This document shows positions 20,740-30,975 of a stretch of 64,000 bases of DNA, in pieces. Every line of letters starts with the position of its first letter. The first letter of the stretch is position 1. A program made the translations under genes and the position numbers. The notes beneath the pieces are model-generated. The model was not told where the DNA came from and did not search any database. It saw only the letters and a program-made list of their open reading frames with translations. Source of the DNA: Moorena sp. SS36440bin_2 (GTDB taxonomy: Bacteria > Cyanobacteriota > Cyanobacteriia > Cyanobacteriales > Coleofasciculaceae); NCBI GenBank assembly GCA_011524395.1, contig WTKN01000201.1, positions 46,941 to 110,940 of the forward strand, given 5' to 3'.

Positions 20740-21630
20740 CTAGTTTATTCCCTGAGGTAATGGTGAAAGAAGGCTTACAGGCTCGTCTAAACTCTGTTTT
20801 TGTCCATTTAGCATGTACCCCATCTTCTCTACTCTCAAAGGTTGTGCATAAAATTTACCTAAAGCAAGTTGAAAGAAAAAGGCTGGATTACCAAGTAAGT
20901 AGCGAGCTGCCAGACGTTTGGGTTCACGGGATAAACGATAAAGCCACTCTCCACCAAGATTGGAAATAAATTCTGGACAGTCAGGAACCAAACCTGCCAA
21001 TCGGTCGATCACTGCACCACAAGGCATTAACACATTGACATTAAGACGACTACGATGCTGCCAAATCCATTTTTCTTGAATTGGCATACCCATGCCTACC
21101 AATAAAATATTAGGTTTTGTCTGGTTAATTTTATTAATTATCTCTTGATTTTGCCTGGGGTCTTCTTTATCAAAATATCCGTGGTGACCATGGACAATAA
21201 TATTGGGGTATTGTTGTCTAAGGTTAGTAAGGGCTGTTTCTAGATGCTTAGGCTTTGACCCCAGCAGAAACATTGACAAAGCATTTTGGTTAACATTCTC
21301 CAGCAATTTTGGCAGTAATAGTGTGTAAGAAGCGCGGTATTTTAGTGATAGATTGTACCCCATAAACTGAAGGGCTTTTAAGATCCCCATACCATCACAA
21401 TGGGCGATTTCTGCACTTTGGATAAATTGATAGAACCATGGGATCTGCATGGAAAAATTAAAACTATGTACGTTATAGTGAGCTACGGTTATTTTTCTGT
21501 CTTCAACGCAAGCGGCATGAATGGCATCTACAATCCTAGGGACGGTTACACAAGATATTCTACGCTCTAGCAAATGTACATTAATAGCAGGTAAATAATC
21601 TAATTCATTCAGTTGATTTTTTATTGCCAT
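20740..21630 (-). CDS. WecG/TagA/CpsF family glycosyltransferase
   Basis: 'IPWFYQFIQSAEIAHCDGMGILKALQFMG', 'NILLVGMGMPIQEKWI'. Confidence 0.9.
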   Translation of the reverse strand: MAIKNQLNELDYLPAINVHLLERRISCVTVPRIVDAIHAACVEDRKITVAHYNVHSFNFSMQIPWFYQFIQSAEIAHCDGMGILKALQFMGYNLSLKYRASYTLLLPKLLENVNQNALSMFLLGSKPKHLETALTNLRQQYPNIIVHGHHGYFDKEDPRQNQEIINKINQTKPNILLVGMGMPIQEKWIWQHRSRLNVNVLMPCGAVIDRLAGLVPDCPEFISNLGGEWLYRLSREPKRLAARYLLGNPAFFFQLALGKFYAQPLRVEKMGYMLNGQKQSLDEPVSLLSPLPQGIN

Positions 21631-21985
21631 TGCCGTAATAGTTAGAGTAGTGGTTATTTACAGTATTGCCACCTGTTGTCCGCGATCGCGTTTTCACGAT
21701 GTCCAAATTATGAATAAGTTATGTGTGTGTATCACAAGTAGAACTTACGCAGCTGATCGAGAAATTAAGGTTTTAGGCAATAGGTAACTTCGGCTCTGGC
21801 AACAGAGCACCGGCAATAGGTAATTACAGCAGTTTTACAAATCTGATTTTACAGATCTGAGTGGATAAGTCTTGAGGAGGTAAAAACCTTGTATGCTTGG
21901 ATGGTATCCCCCCATTACCCCCCTAAAAAAGCCGGGTACACAAGAGGCTTACATCCATGGTCTTGAAAAATGACTAATGACTAAC

Positions 21986-22354
21986 TTATCTTTTCCAAAT
22001 TACCAACATTACACCGCAGATAATCACACCCAACCCCACGGCACGACTAAGGGGGATGGTTTCCTTAAAGAAAAAATAGCCCATCAGTACGGAGAAGATG
22101 TAAGTCAAGGATACTGAAGGACCAGCAACGCTGAGATTTACCCTGGTCAGCAACAAAATGTATGCGAGTGCCCCTAAACCATAACAACATAACCCTGCTA
22201 TAATCTCTGGGGTCTTGGGTATACTGAAAATTTGATCTAGCCAATTGCTAGCGTTAACTTTTTCCAGCTTTTCGGCTCCAGTTTTGAGCAAGAACTGTCC
22301 AGTAGCACTGGTTAGGACTGACATTAAGAAAAGAATAAATTCTGCTAGAGTCAC
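21986..22354 (-). CDS. Small EamA/SMR-like membrane transporter
   Basis: Four hydrophobic segments; 'LSVAGPSVSLTYIFSVLMGYFFFKETIPLSRAVGLGVIICGVMLV'. Confidence 0.8.
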   Translation of the reverse strand: MTLAEFILFLMSVLTSATGQFLLKTGAEKLEKVNASNWLDQIFSIPKTPEIIAGLCCYGLGALAYILLLTRVNLSVAGPSVSLTYIFSVLMGYFFFKETIPLSRAVGLGVIICGVMLVIWKR

Positions 22355-22490
22355 GAATATCTCAGAATTACAAGTGGTCGATGCTTCTTAATCCGATTGC
22401 TAGTTTGATGTTATGGGCTTAAACCTTATGGAGCGATTAGTTATTGTGATTGCTCCTAAAATAGTGTTAGGAGATTGATTTTAAGTATTT

Positions 22491-23192
22491 ATGGCTATTT
22501 CCAGCTCTGCTACCTACACCGAAGAACAAATTTCAGCTTGGCTGCGGGGTTTATTTGCCGTTGCCTGGGCTGATGGTCACTTTGACCCAGAAGAACAAGA
22601 GGTTATGGCTCAAATTACCCAAGAGACATTGGCTCCTGGCACTGATTTGCAGTATTTTGATAAACCCATTACTCCTGAAGAACTTGCAGCAGCTTTAGGT
22701 AAGGATAACACAACGGCAGAGAATTTTCTACGAACTGCTGTAATGGTAGCCTTGGCAGATGGGGTGTACTCTGCGACTGAAGCTGATGTTCTAGACCAGT
22801 TCTGTGAAGCACTAGGTCATAAGGTTGAGGCTCTTGAATCACTGCAGGTAACTCTTTATGACAGTAAGGCAACTGAGCAAAGGGATTCTGTTGATGCGTT
22901 AGCTCAAGAACCAGGAAGTTCTCACCATCCCCATTCGGATATTCTACAGCCAATGCGGGATTGGTTAGATGGTATGGATGTTAATGACCCACGGGTCGCT
23001 CGATTTATGTGCAAACTAATTCCTTCTCAGTGTCCGTTTGAACGGGACGTAAAGCTATTTAATCACAAAATCGTCCACATCCCACCCATGTGTAAGCTTA
23101 ATCCTCTCTATGATCAGTTAGTTGGCTTGCGCTTCCGGGCTTTATCTTATTTAGCCGATGATTGTGGTGAAGATGTTTCAGCTTATTTGTAA
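22491..23192 (+). CDS. TerB-like plus Mo-dependent nitrogenase C-terminal (Mo-nitro_C) domain protein
   Basis: N-term 'GLFAVAWADGHFDPEEQEVM'; C-term 'CKLIPSQCPFERDVKLFNHKIVHIPPMCKLNPLYDQLVGLRFRALSYLADDCGED'. Confidence 0.85.
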   Translation: MAISSSATYTEEQISAWLRGLFAVAWADGHFDPEEQEVMAQITQETLAPGTDLQYFDKPITPEELAAALGKDNTTAENFLRTAVMVALADGVYSATEADVLDQFCEALGHKVEALESLQVTLYDSKATEQRDSVDALAQEPGSSHHPHSDILQPMRDWLDGMDVNDPRVARFMCKLIPSQCPFERDVKLFNHKIVHIPPMCKLNPLYDQLVGLRFRALSYLADDCGEDVSAYL

Positions 23193-23193
23193 G

Positions 23194-23258
23194 TGGTGAT
23201 TAGTGATTAGTGATTGGTGATTGCTGATTAGTCATTAGTCATTGGTCATTGGTAATTC
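23194..23258. repeat. Heptameric STRR (GTGATTA and variants)
   Basis: gtggtgattagtgattagtgattggtgattgctgattagtcattagtcattgg. Confidence 0.75.
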
Positions 23259-23331
23259 GTAGTTAGATTAATTAAGGGGAATGGGTTCAACTGACTGATG
23301 TCAAGAACAAACTAAGCACTAAGAACTAATT

Positions 23332-24360
23332 ATGCAATTTATCGATCAAGCAGAAATTGAAGTTGTCGCTGGTAACGGGGGCGATGGAATTGTGGCGTTT
23401 CGGCGGGAAAAGTATGTTCCTGCTGGAGGACCGGCGGGGGGTAATGGTGGTCGGGGGGGTAGCGTGATTTTCAATGCTATAGAGCATCTGCAAACGTTGC
23501 TAGATTTCAAATACGCCCATTGCTTTCGAGCTGAGAATGGGGGTCGGGGAGGCCCTAATAATCGGACGGGAAAAAATGGTAGCGATCGCATTATTGAAGT
23601 TCCCTGTGGCACGGTTGTCTACAATGCTGACACGGGAGAACTGCTGGGGGATTTGGTGAAACCTCGGCAAATGCTGTGTGTTGCCAAAGGTGGTAAAGGA
23701 GGTTTGGGAAATCGGCATTTCCTGAGTAATCACAATCGCGCACCAGAGCATGCTTTACCTGGACTACCAGGAGAGGAATTGAGGTTACGCTTGGAGTTGA
23801 AGTTACTGGCGGAGGTGGGCATTATTGGTCTACCTAATGCTGGTAAGTCTACTCTGATTTCAGCACTCTCAGCCGCACGACCCAAGATAGCCAATTACCC
23901 CTTTACCACTTTGATTCCGAATTTAGGTGTGGTTCGTAAACCCACTGGGGATGGTACTGTATTTGCTGACATTCCTGGGTTGATTGCTGGAGCTCATCAA
24001 GGTATTGGTCTGGGTCACGACTTCCTACGTCATATCGAACGCACTCGCTTGTTACTGCATTTGATTGATATTACTGCTGCTGACCCGATTGCTGATTATC
24101 AAACCATTCAACAGGAGTTACAAGCCTATGGGAGAGAATTGCCAGAGCGTCCCCAAATTCTTGCCCTTAATAAGGTAGATGCGGTTGATCAAGACATGAT
24201 CGATGAGGTGTCTACTTACCTAAATCAGCTGACTCAGGTACCAGTTTTTTCAATTTCAGCTGTTGCTAAAATCGGCTTGGATGCTTTGTTATCGAAAATC
24301 TGGCAATCTCTAGATCAGTTGTCAGTGGCAGATTGCTCAAAGGCAACAGTCAAGCTTTAA
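23332..24360 (+). CDS. obgE: GTPase ObgE/CgtA
   Basis: Gly-rich Obg fold '[32 protein letters not shown]'; G1 'GLPNAGKST', G3 'DIPGL', G4 'NKVD'. Confidence 0.96.
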   Translation: MQFIDQAEIEVVAGNGGDGIVAFRREKYVPAGGPAGGNGGRGGSVIFNAIEHLQTLLDFKYAHCFRAENGGRGGPNNRTGKNGSDRIIEVPCGTVVYNADTGELLGDLVKPRQMLCVAKGGKGGLGNRHFLSNHNRAPEHALPGLPGEELRLRLELKLLAEVGIIGLPNAGKSTLISALSAARPKIANYPFTTLIPNLGVVRKPTGDGTVFADIPGLIAGAHQGIGLGHDFLRHIERTRLLLHLIDITAADPIADYQTIQQELQAYGRELPERPQILALNKVDAVDQDMIDEVSTYLNQLTQVPVFSISAVAKIGLDALLSKIWQSLDQLSVADCSKATVKL

Positions 24361-24413
24361 CAGTGAACTTTCAAGGTTGAACCGGTAATTAACACATGAC
24401 TAATTATTAATGA

Positions 24414-25886
24414 CTAATTATTCAAGTAGTCATAGACTTGTCGAGAAATGGTGCGAATCAGTTTTTCGGCACTGCTATCATTAAAAGGGCGTTTGACCAT
24501 TACGGTGATAATGTAACGCTTGCCATTGGGCATTTTTACCAAACCTACATCGGCCAGTAGTCGGCCAAGGGTGCCAGTTTTATGGGCAATGGTGGCACCA
24601 TTACCTAGTCCTTGGGGTAATAGTGTGTTGGTCTTGGTTTGGATCATGATATTGATCAGGTCAGTACGAGATTGGGGAGAAATCCACTTACCTTGCTCAA
24701 GGTTAAAAATCAAACTAGCTAGTTCTCTTGGGCTAGTGGTGTTTGTTCCTGGCAAATCTGGTAGGGGGTTGCGCAGTACAGTTTTTTTCAACCCCCAAGA
24801 GCGGAATCGTTGATTGAGAACTTCGATGCCACCAAGACGTTCAATCAGCATATTCGTAGCCGTGTTATCACTAATGGTGATCATTTTGGTTGCTACTTCC
24901 AGAGCTTTGTACTGTTTGCCTGGTTTTTGATATTTCATGTTTCCAGAACCACCAGCAATCATCTCTGGTTTCATGGTTATATATTCATCTAAGAAAACTT
25001 TGCCTGCATCTACATCCTGAAAGAAAGCAATTAGAATTGGTAACTTAATGGTGCTAGCAGCAGGAAAAATGAGACGGCTATTTGATTCTAGGAAAGCACC
25101 GGTATCAAGATCATGAATGAAGATTCCAGGTTGCAATTGGGGGTTTTGCTTTACTAGAGTTTGAATTTGTTTTTGTAAGGGAGATTTGTTGAGTAGCAGG
25201 GGTGTCAATTGAGAACTAATTGTCTGACTCAAAGTCTGCTGGACTTCAATTGGAGCATTGTCTGTGGTTTTGGTAGATGGTTGGCTAGCAGTACCTAAGC
25301 TGGATAATACCGTACCTGCGATCGCTGCGAGACCAATGCCTACAATCAGCAAACGGATAATCAAAATCCATAGCCTGGTAGAGGAGTTTTCGGAACGGCG
25401 CTCTCGGCGAGTTCTCCGAATTTGTACAGATTGGTGATTCGGGGTATTGGAGAGGGGTAGTCTAGCCTTTAGCTGGTGTGCTCTGGAGGAGTTAGGGGAT
25501 AAATCAGCAACCAATTGTGGCTGAGGACGTTGCCGAATTCGATTACGAGCATTGGTTATGGTGGGCAAGGATGAGGAGGGTGGTGTAGCAAAGGGATTGA
25601 GTCTTCTACGAAGGTTTGGTAACTGGGGTGTTCGGTTTGCTACCCTCATCTGGGATTGACTGGAGCGAATTGTAGAAGGGTTTGGTGAACGGGATATACG
25701 AACACGGCTACGGGGGGTAGGTGGCGGGGTTGACCGAGATTTATTTGATTTGGCGGATGAGCTTTGGCGGCGCGTTTTCTGTTTTGGTTGGGATTTGGAG
25801 GGTTTAATCTCCTTAGTTTGTGGCTGTTTAGTAAGGTGGCGACGCGGGCGGCGGCGGGAGGAGGTTGGTTTCTTTTGTTTTTCCAC
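24414..25886 (-). CDS. Class A beta-lactamase-related serine hydrolase with long basic N-terminal region
   Basis: SxxK 'FPAASTIKLPI', SDN 'TISDNTATN', KTG 'AHKTGTLG'; ~170-aa Arg/Pro/Ser-rich N-term then one TM. Confidence 0.85.
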   Translation of the reverse strand: MEKQKKPTSSRRRPRRHLTKQPQTKEIKPSKSQPKQKTRRQSSSAKSNKSRSTPPPTPRSRVRISRSPNPSTIRSSQSQMRVANRTPQLPNLRRRLNPFATPPSSSLPTITNARNRIRQRPQPQLVADLSPNSSRAHQLKARLPLSNTPNHQSVQIRRTRRERRSENSSTRLWILIIRLLIVGIGLAAIAGTVLSSLGTASQPSTKTTDNAPIEVQQTLSQTISSQLTPLLLNKSPLQKQIQTLVKQNPQLQPGIFIHDLDTGAFLESNSRLIFPAASTIKLPILIAFFQDVDAGKVFLDEYITMKPEMIAGGSGNMKYQKPGKQYKALEVATKMITISDNTATNMLIERLGGIEVLNQRFRSWGLKKTVLRNPLPDLPGTNTTSPRELASLIFNLEQGKWISPQSRTDLINIMIQTKTNTLLPQGLGNGATIAHKTGTLGRLLADVGLVKMPNGKRYIITVMVKRPFNDSSAEKLIRTISRQVYDYLNN

Positions 25887-26118
25887 TGCTGAATCTTAGG
25901 CTGAGGTTTACCAGATACATAAAACCCGAAACAATCTGCTAGTTCTCGGAATTTTCTGAGTATGGTCTAATGATAAGGGAGAGAACTTTAATGGATGTAG
26001 CGCTATCAAGCTTCCCTTTCAGTTTTTCTTGAGTCTTCCGATTACAGAGTTTTGATCTAGTAGCAACAGTTGAAGCGCCCATCTATCACACCTCCAATAA
26101 AACCTATGCAAGCCTATT

Positions 26119-26919
26119 TTAGGACTGGTTTGGTTTTGATGGATCATCTACCCCAGACTTTGGTAAAAATTGTAGCGCCCATTCTACCTGGCGGAGCATT
26201 CCTCTGAGCATGTTGATCTCTTCTGTGGTGGGGGTTGCTCGGTTTAATAGACGTCGCAGCTTTTCCATCCGTGCTGCTTTGGTATGGGGATAAAGATAAC
26301 CAATTTTCAATAATAGGGCTTCTAGATGGTTAGAGTAGCGTTCTATCAGGTCCAAAGGAGCAGAATCTTGGTAGGGGGGAGCGGGGGATAAGGGTTGAGT
26401 TGGGAGGGGTGATGGCTGATGTGTACTTTGATAAAGTTGATATTGATAAAGTTCATAACAGCAAACTGTTACCGCTTGGGCTAGGTTTAAGACTGGATAG
26501 GTGGAACTAGTGGGAATCCGGACAAACCGCTGAGCATGATTAAGTTCATCATTGCTCAATCCCCTAGATTCAGGGCCAAAAATCAGGGCAGAGGTTACGC
26601 CAGGTGACAATAACCAGGGTAAGGCGGTTCTGGGATGTTCGAGAGTAGTGGGGATGGCGCGGCTACGAGCAGTGGTTGCGATCGCTCTTTGACACCCGAC
26701 TAAGCCATCTGGTATGGTTGCTACGACTTGGGCTTTTTCTAAGATATCTACCCCATGCACTGCCATCTGCTGTGCTTCTTCGCTGAGATGGTCACACTGA
26801 GGATTCACTAGCACCAGCTGCGATAACCCCATATTTTTGATCACTCGCGCAACAGAACCCACATTCAATGGACCAGCGGGTTCTACTAAAACAATCCTGA
26901 CTCCGATATACATTTTCAA
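26119..26919 (-). CDS. TrmH/TrmJ-family RNA 2'-O-methyltransferase (SPOUT)
   Basis: 'VRIVLVEPAGPLNVGSVARVIKNMGLSQLVLVNP', 'ALIFGPESRGLSNDEL', 'TYPVLNLAQAVTVCCYEL'. Confidence 0.92.
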   Translation of the reverse strand: MKMYIGVRIVLVEPAGPLNVGSVARVIKNMGLSQLVLVNPQCDHLSEEAQQMAVHGVDILEKAQVVATIPDGLVGCQRAIATTARSRAIPTTLEHPRTALPWLLSPGVTSALIFGPESRGLSNDELNHAQRFVRIPTSSTYPVLNLAQAVTVCCYELYQYQLYQSTHQPSPLPTQPLSPAPPYQDSAPLDLIERYSNHLEALLLKIGYLYPHTKAARMEKLRRLLNRATPTTEEINMLRGMLRQVEWALQFLPKSGVDDPSKPNQS

Positions 26920-27204
26920 GGTTTAAGAAAGTTGTTCTTGCCCAGGCTTCCCTTTTAGGGTAGGTTCAAGGTCACCCTTCCAGCACAAAACAGTTGCACC
27001 ATTTGTGCAAGTTCAGGACTTAGGCAAAACTGGGCAACAAACGCGCTGATGGTTTAGAGTGCGTTATTAAGGCACCCTACAGGTAGAGTCGCTGCCTCAG
27101 TCGTGCTGCCTCTTCTGCTGATGGGGAAGCGACTGCATCAAGACATGGTGCTATCTTTGAGGGCAACTTTGATATTAACTACTTGATATTAACCTGAGTT
27201 GGAC

Positions 27205-28482
27205 TCAAGTCTGGACTAAAAATTCCTCTGGATCAGTATCCCAATTTACCCAGCGAATTGCTTCACGGGCTGATTCTACATGAGGCGGCACTCGCATAAT
27301 GTGAACAAAGTTGGTGCTAGGACAAGTCATCTTGAGTAGAAAAATTGGCTCGATATCGATATCGTTATTAATTATTAATAGGGTGTATTCTTGCCAGGAA
27401 TCCAATCGCTGTGCTTCTAGGTCTTGGCAAATTCGGGCGTAACCAATTCTTTCAATGAAGATTCGCCTAAGTTCAGCGTTGGGTTCTTCTAAAAGCCACC
27501 CAGCTTCCCACTGTTTGGGGTTGACTTTACCGTATTTTTCTGGTAACGTCACGCCGTGATAGGAGTATAAGCTGAAACCATCAGCAAATTCCATGGCTGG
27601 CTGTCCTTCTCTATGAAGGCGGTCTTGAGTGTCAAATGAGACCTTGGTTGGGCGATCGCAAACGAAGCAGATGTTTTCAAATGGGAACATCCAACTGCAG
27701 TGTTTGACTAGGGATTGGAATATTTCCCATGTGGTTTGATGGTGAGGGCAATTTAAGACGGAAATATAAAAGTCAAACCGACTACTGTCAATACTCCAGT
27801 ATAAGGGTGACATGAATAGTCTCAATTCAGTCCCAAGTTGTTCAAGTACTTGCAAACCCAGTCGAATTCGCTGTTGACTAACTGTTGAGGTATCTAGTTC
27901 ATATAACAATTGGTTTTGCAATTGCCTGTGTAATTGGGTTCCCATGGAAGTGTCCAAGGGTTGCCACAGTTTCTCTTCAAGTTGACGGCTAATCTGTTTA
28001 ATGTTAAGCTTTCGCCCGAGTTGGTAGAGTAGCTCTTGTTGGAGTTCTTTACCGAGTTGGGTGTTGAGATGTTGCCGTAGTTGATTGATTAATTGACTCT
28101 CCAGTCTTGGCTGGAGTTGACTCTTTAGTTGGCTGTCAATGTGTTGCTGGAGTTGGTTCAGAATAATTTTAAAAAAACCGTAAGGGCTATCACAAAAAAC
28201 GATATCTGGTACTGGTTTGCCAATAGCTGTATAGGCAGCGTTTATGGCTAATGTTGCTTCGTGACGATCAATGGCTCCAGTTGATAAAGATAAATTGTGC
28301 CATTTTTCTTGATAGCTTGGGATTAAAGTTTCTTGCTCTGGGGTCAGATGTTTTATATTGGGTTGCCACATATCGCCATACCTGTGTTTGATATTCCAAT
28401 TAAATCCCGATTTAACAATAGTGCTGAGTGCTGAGTGCTGAGTGCTGAGTGCTGAGTTTAGTAAGTGGGGGAGTGTTTTCAT
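27205..28482 (-). CDS. Conserved hypothetical protein (DUF6745-like) with an internal Leu/Gln repeat region; true start probably downstream of the STRR
   Basis: Repeat region 'LQQHIDSQLKSQLQPRLESQLINQLRQHLNTQLGKELQQELL'; 'SLYSYHGVTLPEKYG...NAELRRIFIERIGYARICQDL'. Confidence 0.65.
   Translation of the reverse strand: MKTLPHLLNSALSTQHSALSTIVKSGFNWNIKHRYGDMWQPNIKHLTPEQETLIPSYQEKWHNLSLSTGAIDRHEATLAINAAYTAIGKPVPDIVFCDSPYGFFKIILNQLQQHIDSQLKSQLQPRLESQLINQLRQHLNTQLGKELQQELLYQLGRKLNIKQISRQLEEKLWQPLDTSMGTQLHRQLQNQLLYELDTSTVSQQRIRLGLQVLEQLGTELRLFMSPLYWSIDSSRFDFYISVLNCPHHQTTWEIFQSLVKHCSWMFPFENICFVCDRPTKVSFDTQDRLHREGQPAMEFADGFSLYSYHGVTLPEKYGKVNPKQWEAGWLLEEPNAELRRIFIERIGYARICQDLEAQRLDSWQEYTLLIINNDIDIEPIFLLKMTCPSTNFVHIMRVPPHVESAREAIRWVNWDTDPEEFLVQT
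28421..28456. repeat. Heptameric STRR (GTGCTGA)
   Basis: gtgctgagtgctgagtgctgagtgctgagtgctgag, five units. Confidence 0.85.
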
Positions 28483-28647
28483 CCAACGGTAGTTAGCTAG
28501 GAGTTATGGGATCTAATTAGTTATTCAGGTTAAGCTGGGTGTTTTTATGCTAAGATATGTTTTTTTGTAACAATTCTTAACAAATTAGTAAGCTTTCAGG
28601 TATTAGGTAAGCTCTTAAGTAATGCGCTACGCGCACGCGTGCGCGTT

Positions 28648-28672
28648 CAGCTATCAGCTATCAGCTATCAGC
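28648..28672. repeat. Heptameric STRR (CAGCTAT)
   Basis: cagctatcagctatcagctatcagc; preceded by the palindrome GCGCACGCGTGCGC at 28631-28644. Confidence 0.75.
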
Positions 28673-28942
28673 TTTTCTTTGACTGCTTAGGATTGAGGAT
28701 TAAATAATGTGGCTATTCGGTACTTTTATGCTAAAATAATGGATTAGATTAAACCAACCTACTACGTTATATAGCTTTGATATTTTGATAGTTTATTTTT
28801 TAGGCTAAATTAGCATAGTAATTACTGAAGAACCCCCCTCTCGATCAATCATCCTTGTATTCTAAAACGCTATATTTTTTGCAAGGGGTTATAAGATAGC
28901 TACGATAAGAAATTACTCGTCGCTAATCACAATTACCTAAGC

Positions 28943-30589
28943 ATGAACTGGTTTCCCCTATCCCGCAAACACTGTTCAACTAGCAAATTCCTAGCTTTAT
29001 TTCTCTGTAGCTGCTTCCTAATTATTAGTTGTGGTGGTTCTCCTACCAATCAACAGACAGGTTCCTCAAGCAGCAGTAACAGTAATAGACTCACTATTGG
29101 TACTACCCTAAAACCGAGAACCCTCGATCCAGCCGATGCCTACGAACTAGCAGCTAGTAACATCCATTACAGCTTAGGCGATCGCCTTTATACCTACAAG
29201 CTGGGTACCTCAGAATTAGTGCCACAACTGGCAACTACTATGCCTACCATCAGCAAGGATGGCTTAACTTACACCATTCCCCTACGCCAAGGTGTAGTTT
29301 TTCATGATAACACTCCATTTAACGCTGAAGCCATGGCATTTTCCCTGCGTCGGTTTATCGAAAATGGTGGCAAGCCCTCTTCTCTACTCGAAGGTTTGGT
29401 CGATTCGATTGAACCCTCTCGAGAGTACGAACTCACTATTAAACTCAAAAATCCCTTCGCTGCCTTTCCAGCACTATTAGCTTTCTCCGGAACTTGTGCT
29501 GTTTCTCCCAATGCCTATGAAATTGGTAGTGGTAAATTTCAACCGACCAAATTTGTAGGCACTGGTCCGTATAAGCTAGTTAAGTTTAGTCCTAATGGGA
29601 TTCGCTTAGATGTGTTTGAAGACTATTGGGGTAAAAAACCTGCCAATCAGGGATTAAACGTTCAAATCCTGACCAATTCCGCTAATTTATTCAATTCCAT
29701 CAAAACTGGTGCTGTAGACATTGGTTATCAAAGTTTAGATCCCGATCAAATCCTCAGTTTGCAAAAAGGAGCAGCTTCTGGCAGTTGGCAAGTCATAGAA
29801 TCTCCCAGCAATAATATTAACTACATGGTGCTCAATACCCAGATGGCACCGTTGGATAAACCAGAAGTCAGACAAGCGATCGCTGCGATTGTTAATCGTA
29901 AACTGATCAACGAGCGGGTGCTAAGAAACCAAGCTGCACCAGCCTTTAGTATCATTCCTACTAGCTTTGATGTCTCCAAGCCAACTTTTAAAGACGCCTA
30001 CGGTGACGGTAATATTGCCAAAGCCAAAGAGCTGCTAGCCAAAGCGGGATTTACTAAAAACAATCCGTTGAAATTGGAAATTTGGTATTCCTCAGGTTCA
30101 GCAACCCGACAACAACTTGCCAGTCTTCTCAAAGAATATGCTGCCCAGGAACTTGGGGGAATTGTGGAAATCCAGCCCCAAACTGTGGAGTCAGCGAATT
30201 TCTTTGGGAATCTAGGTAAGGGAGTTTATCAGAGTGCCTTAGTCGATTGGTATCCTGACTTTTCTGACCCCGATAACTTTATTCAGCCTTTAGTTAGTTG
30301 TACTAAAGGTTCCGAAGGGAAAGGGTGTGAAGCTGGAGCCAGTCGCTCTCAGGGATCCTTTTACTATAGCGATCGCATGAATAAACTGATTCAGCAACAG
30401 CGTCAGGAATCAGATCCAGCCGCCCGAAAGCAGATTTTTGCTGAGATCCAAGAACTTTTAGCAAAGGATGTACCCTTAATACCGTTATGGCAACCAAAGG
30501 AATATGCTTTTGCCCAGTCAGGGTTAAAGAATGTCCAGTTAGACCCAATTCAACAATTGCCACTGTGGGAGATTGATAAGGGAAATTAG
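28943..30589 (+). CDS. ABC transporter substrate-binding protein (peptide/SBP_bac_5 family), lipoprotein
   Basis: Lipobox 'LIISCGG'; 'TIGTTLKPRTLDPADAYELA', 'FVGTGPYKLVKFSPNGIRLDVFEDYWG'. Confidence 0.92.
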   Translation: MNWFPLSRKHCSTSKFLALFLCSCFLIISCGGSPTNQQTGSSSSSNSNRLTIGTTLKPRTLDPADAYELAASNIHYSLGDRLYTYKLGTSELVPQLATTMPTISKDGLTYTIPLRQGVVFHDNTPFNAEAMAFSLRRFIENGGKPSSLLEGLVDSIEPSREYELTIKLKNPFAAFPALLAFSGTCAVSPNAYEIGSGKFQPTKFVGTGPYKLVKFSPNGIRLDVFEDYWGKKPANQGLNVQILTNSANLFNSIKTGAVDIGYQSLDPDQILSLQKGAASGSWQVIESPSNNINYMVLNTQMAPLDKPEVRQAIAAIVNRKLINERVLRNQAAPAFSIIPTSFDVSKPTFKDAYGDGNIAKAKELLAKAGFTKNNPLKLEIWYSSGSATRQQLASLLKEYAAQELGGIVEIQPQTVESANFFGNLGKGVYQSALVDWYPDFSDPDNFIQPLVSCTKGSEGKGCEAGASRSQGSFYYSDRMNKLIQQQRQESDPAARKQIFAEIQELLAKDVPLIPLWQPKEYAFAQSGLKNVQLDPIQQLPLWEIDKGN

Positions 30590-30804
30590 GTTAACTGGCT
30601 GCCCCCGTGCTTTAAGCCGGGGGAGAGTTCAACCCCCCAAAGTTCTACTTCTGTTGGATTGACAAAATCTTCATTAACTGGTAAGTCTTGGTTAAAAGCA
30701 ATATTAATAGGAATAAAGCCAAGTACAAAAGAACTGAAAAACATCACAGCAACCACATCAAGCTGACTGAAAGAATTTTGGTTTGACCCTTTAAAACGAC
30801 TCAT
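30586..30804 (-). CDS. Small hypothetical protein with one TM segment
   Basis: 'MSRFKGSNQNSFSQLDVVAVMFFSSFVLGFIPINIAFNQDLPV...'; plausible hydrophobic segment; 3' end runs into a GC hairpin. Confidence 0.4.
   Translation of the reverse strand: MSRFKGSNQNSFSQLDVVAVMFFSSFVLGFIPINIAFNQDLPVNEDFVNPTEVELWGVELSPGLKHGGSQLT
30602..30624. other. GC-rich hairpin CCCCCGTGCTTTAAGCCGGGGG
   Basis: Inverted repeat CCCCCG/CGGGGG with GCT/AGC. Confidence 0.55.
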
Positions 30805-30975
30805 ATTGACCTACCTCGTTTTTTTAGCCTTTCTTCTCAGTTTCAACGGGTAATGTAAGCGATCAGGTGTGTTTTCGAGTATAATTTTATGTATAATTTT
30901 ATGTATAGTTTGATAGTTAAAGTTTTTTCTTATAGTTCAAGTGTCAAGTTAAAGCTTGACCTCTATTTTGTAGTT

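Noticed and set aside
23346-23751. Antisense ORFs over obgE (88 and 83 aa)
   Set aside because: Gly/Pro-rich mirror of the Obg coding sequence; typical shadow ORFs.
28421-28672. Heptamer arrays considered as a CRISPR array
   Set aside because: Units are 7 nt with no spacers; they are STRRs. No repeat-spacer array was seen anywhere in the window.
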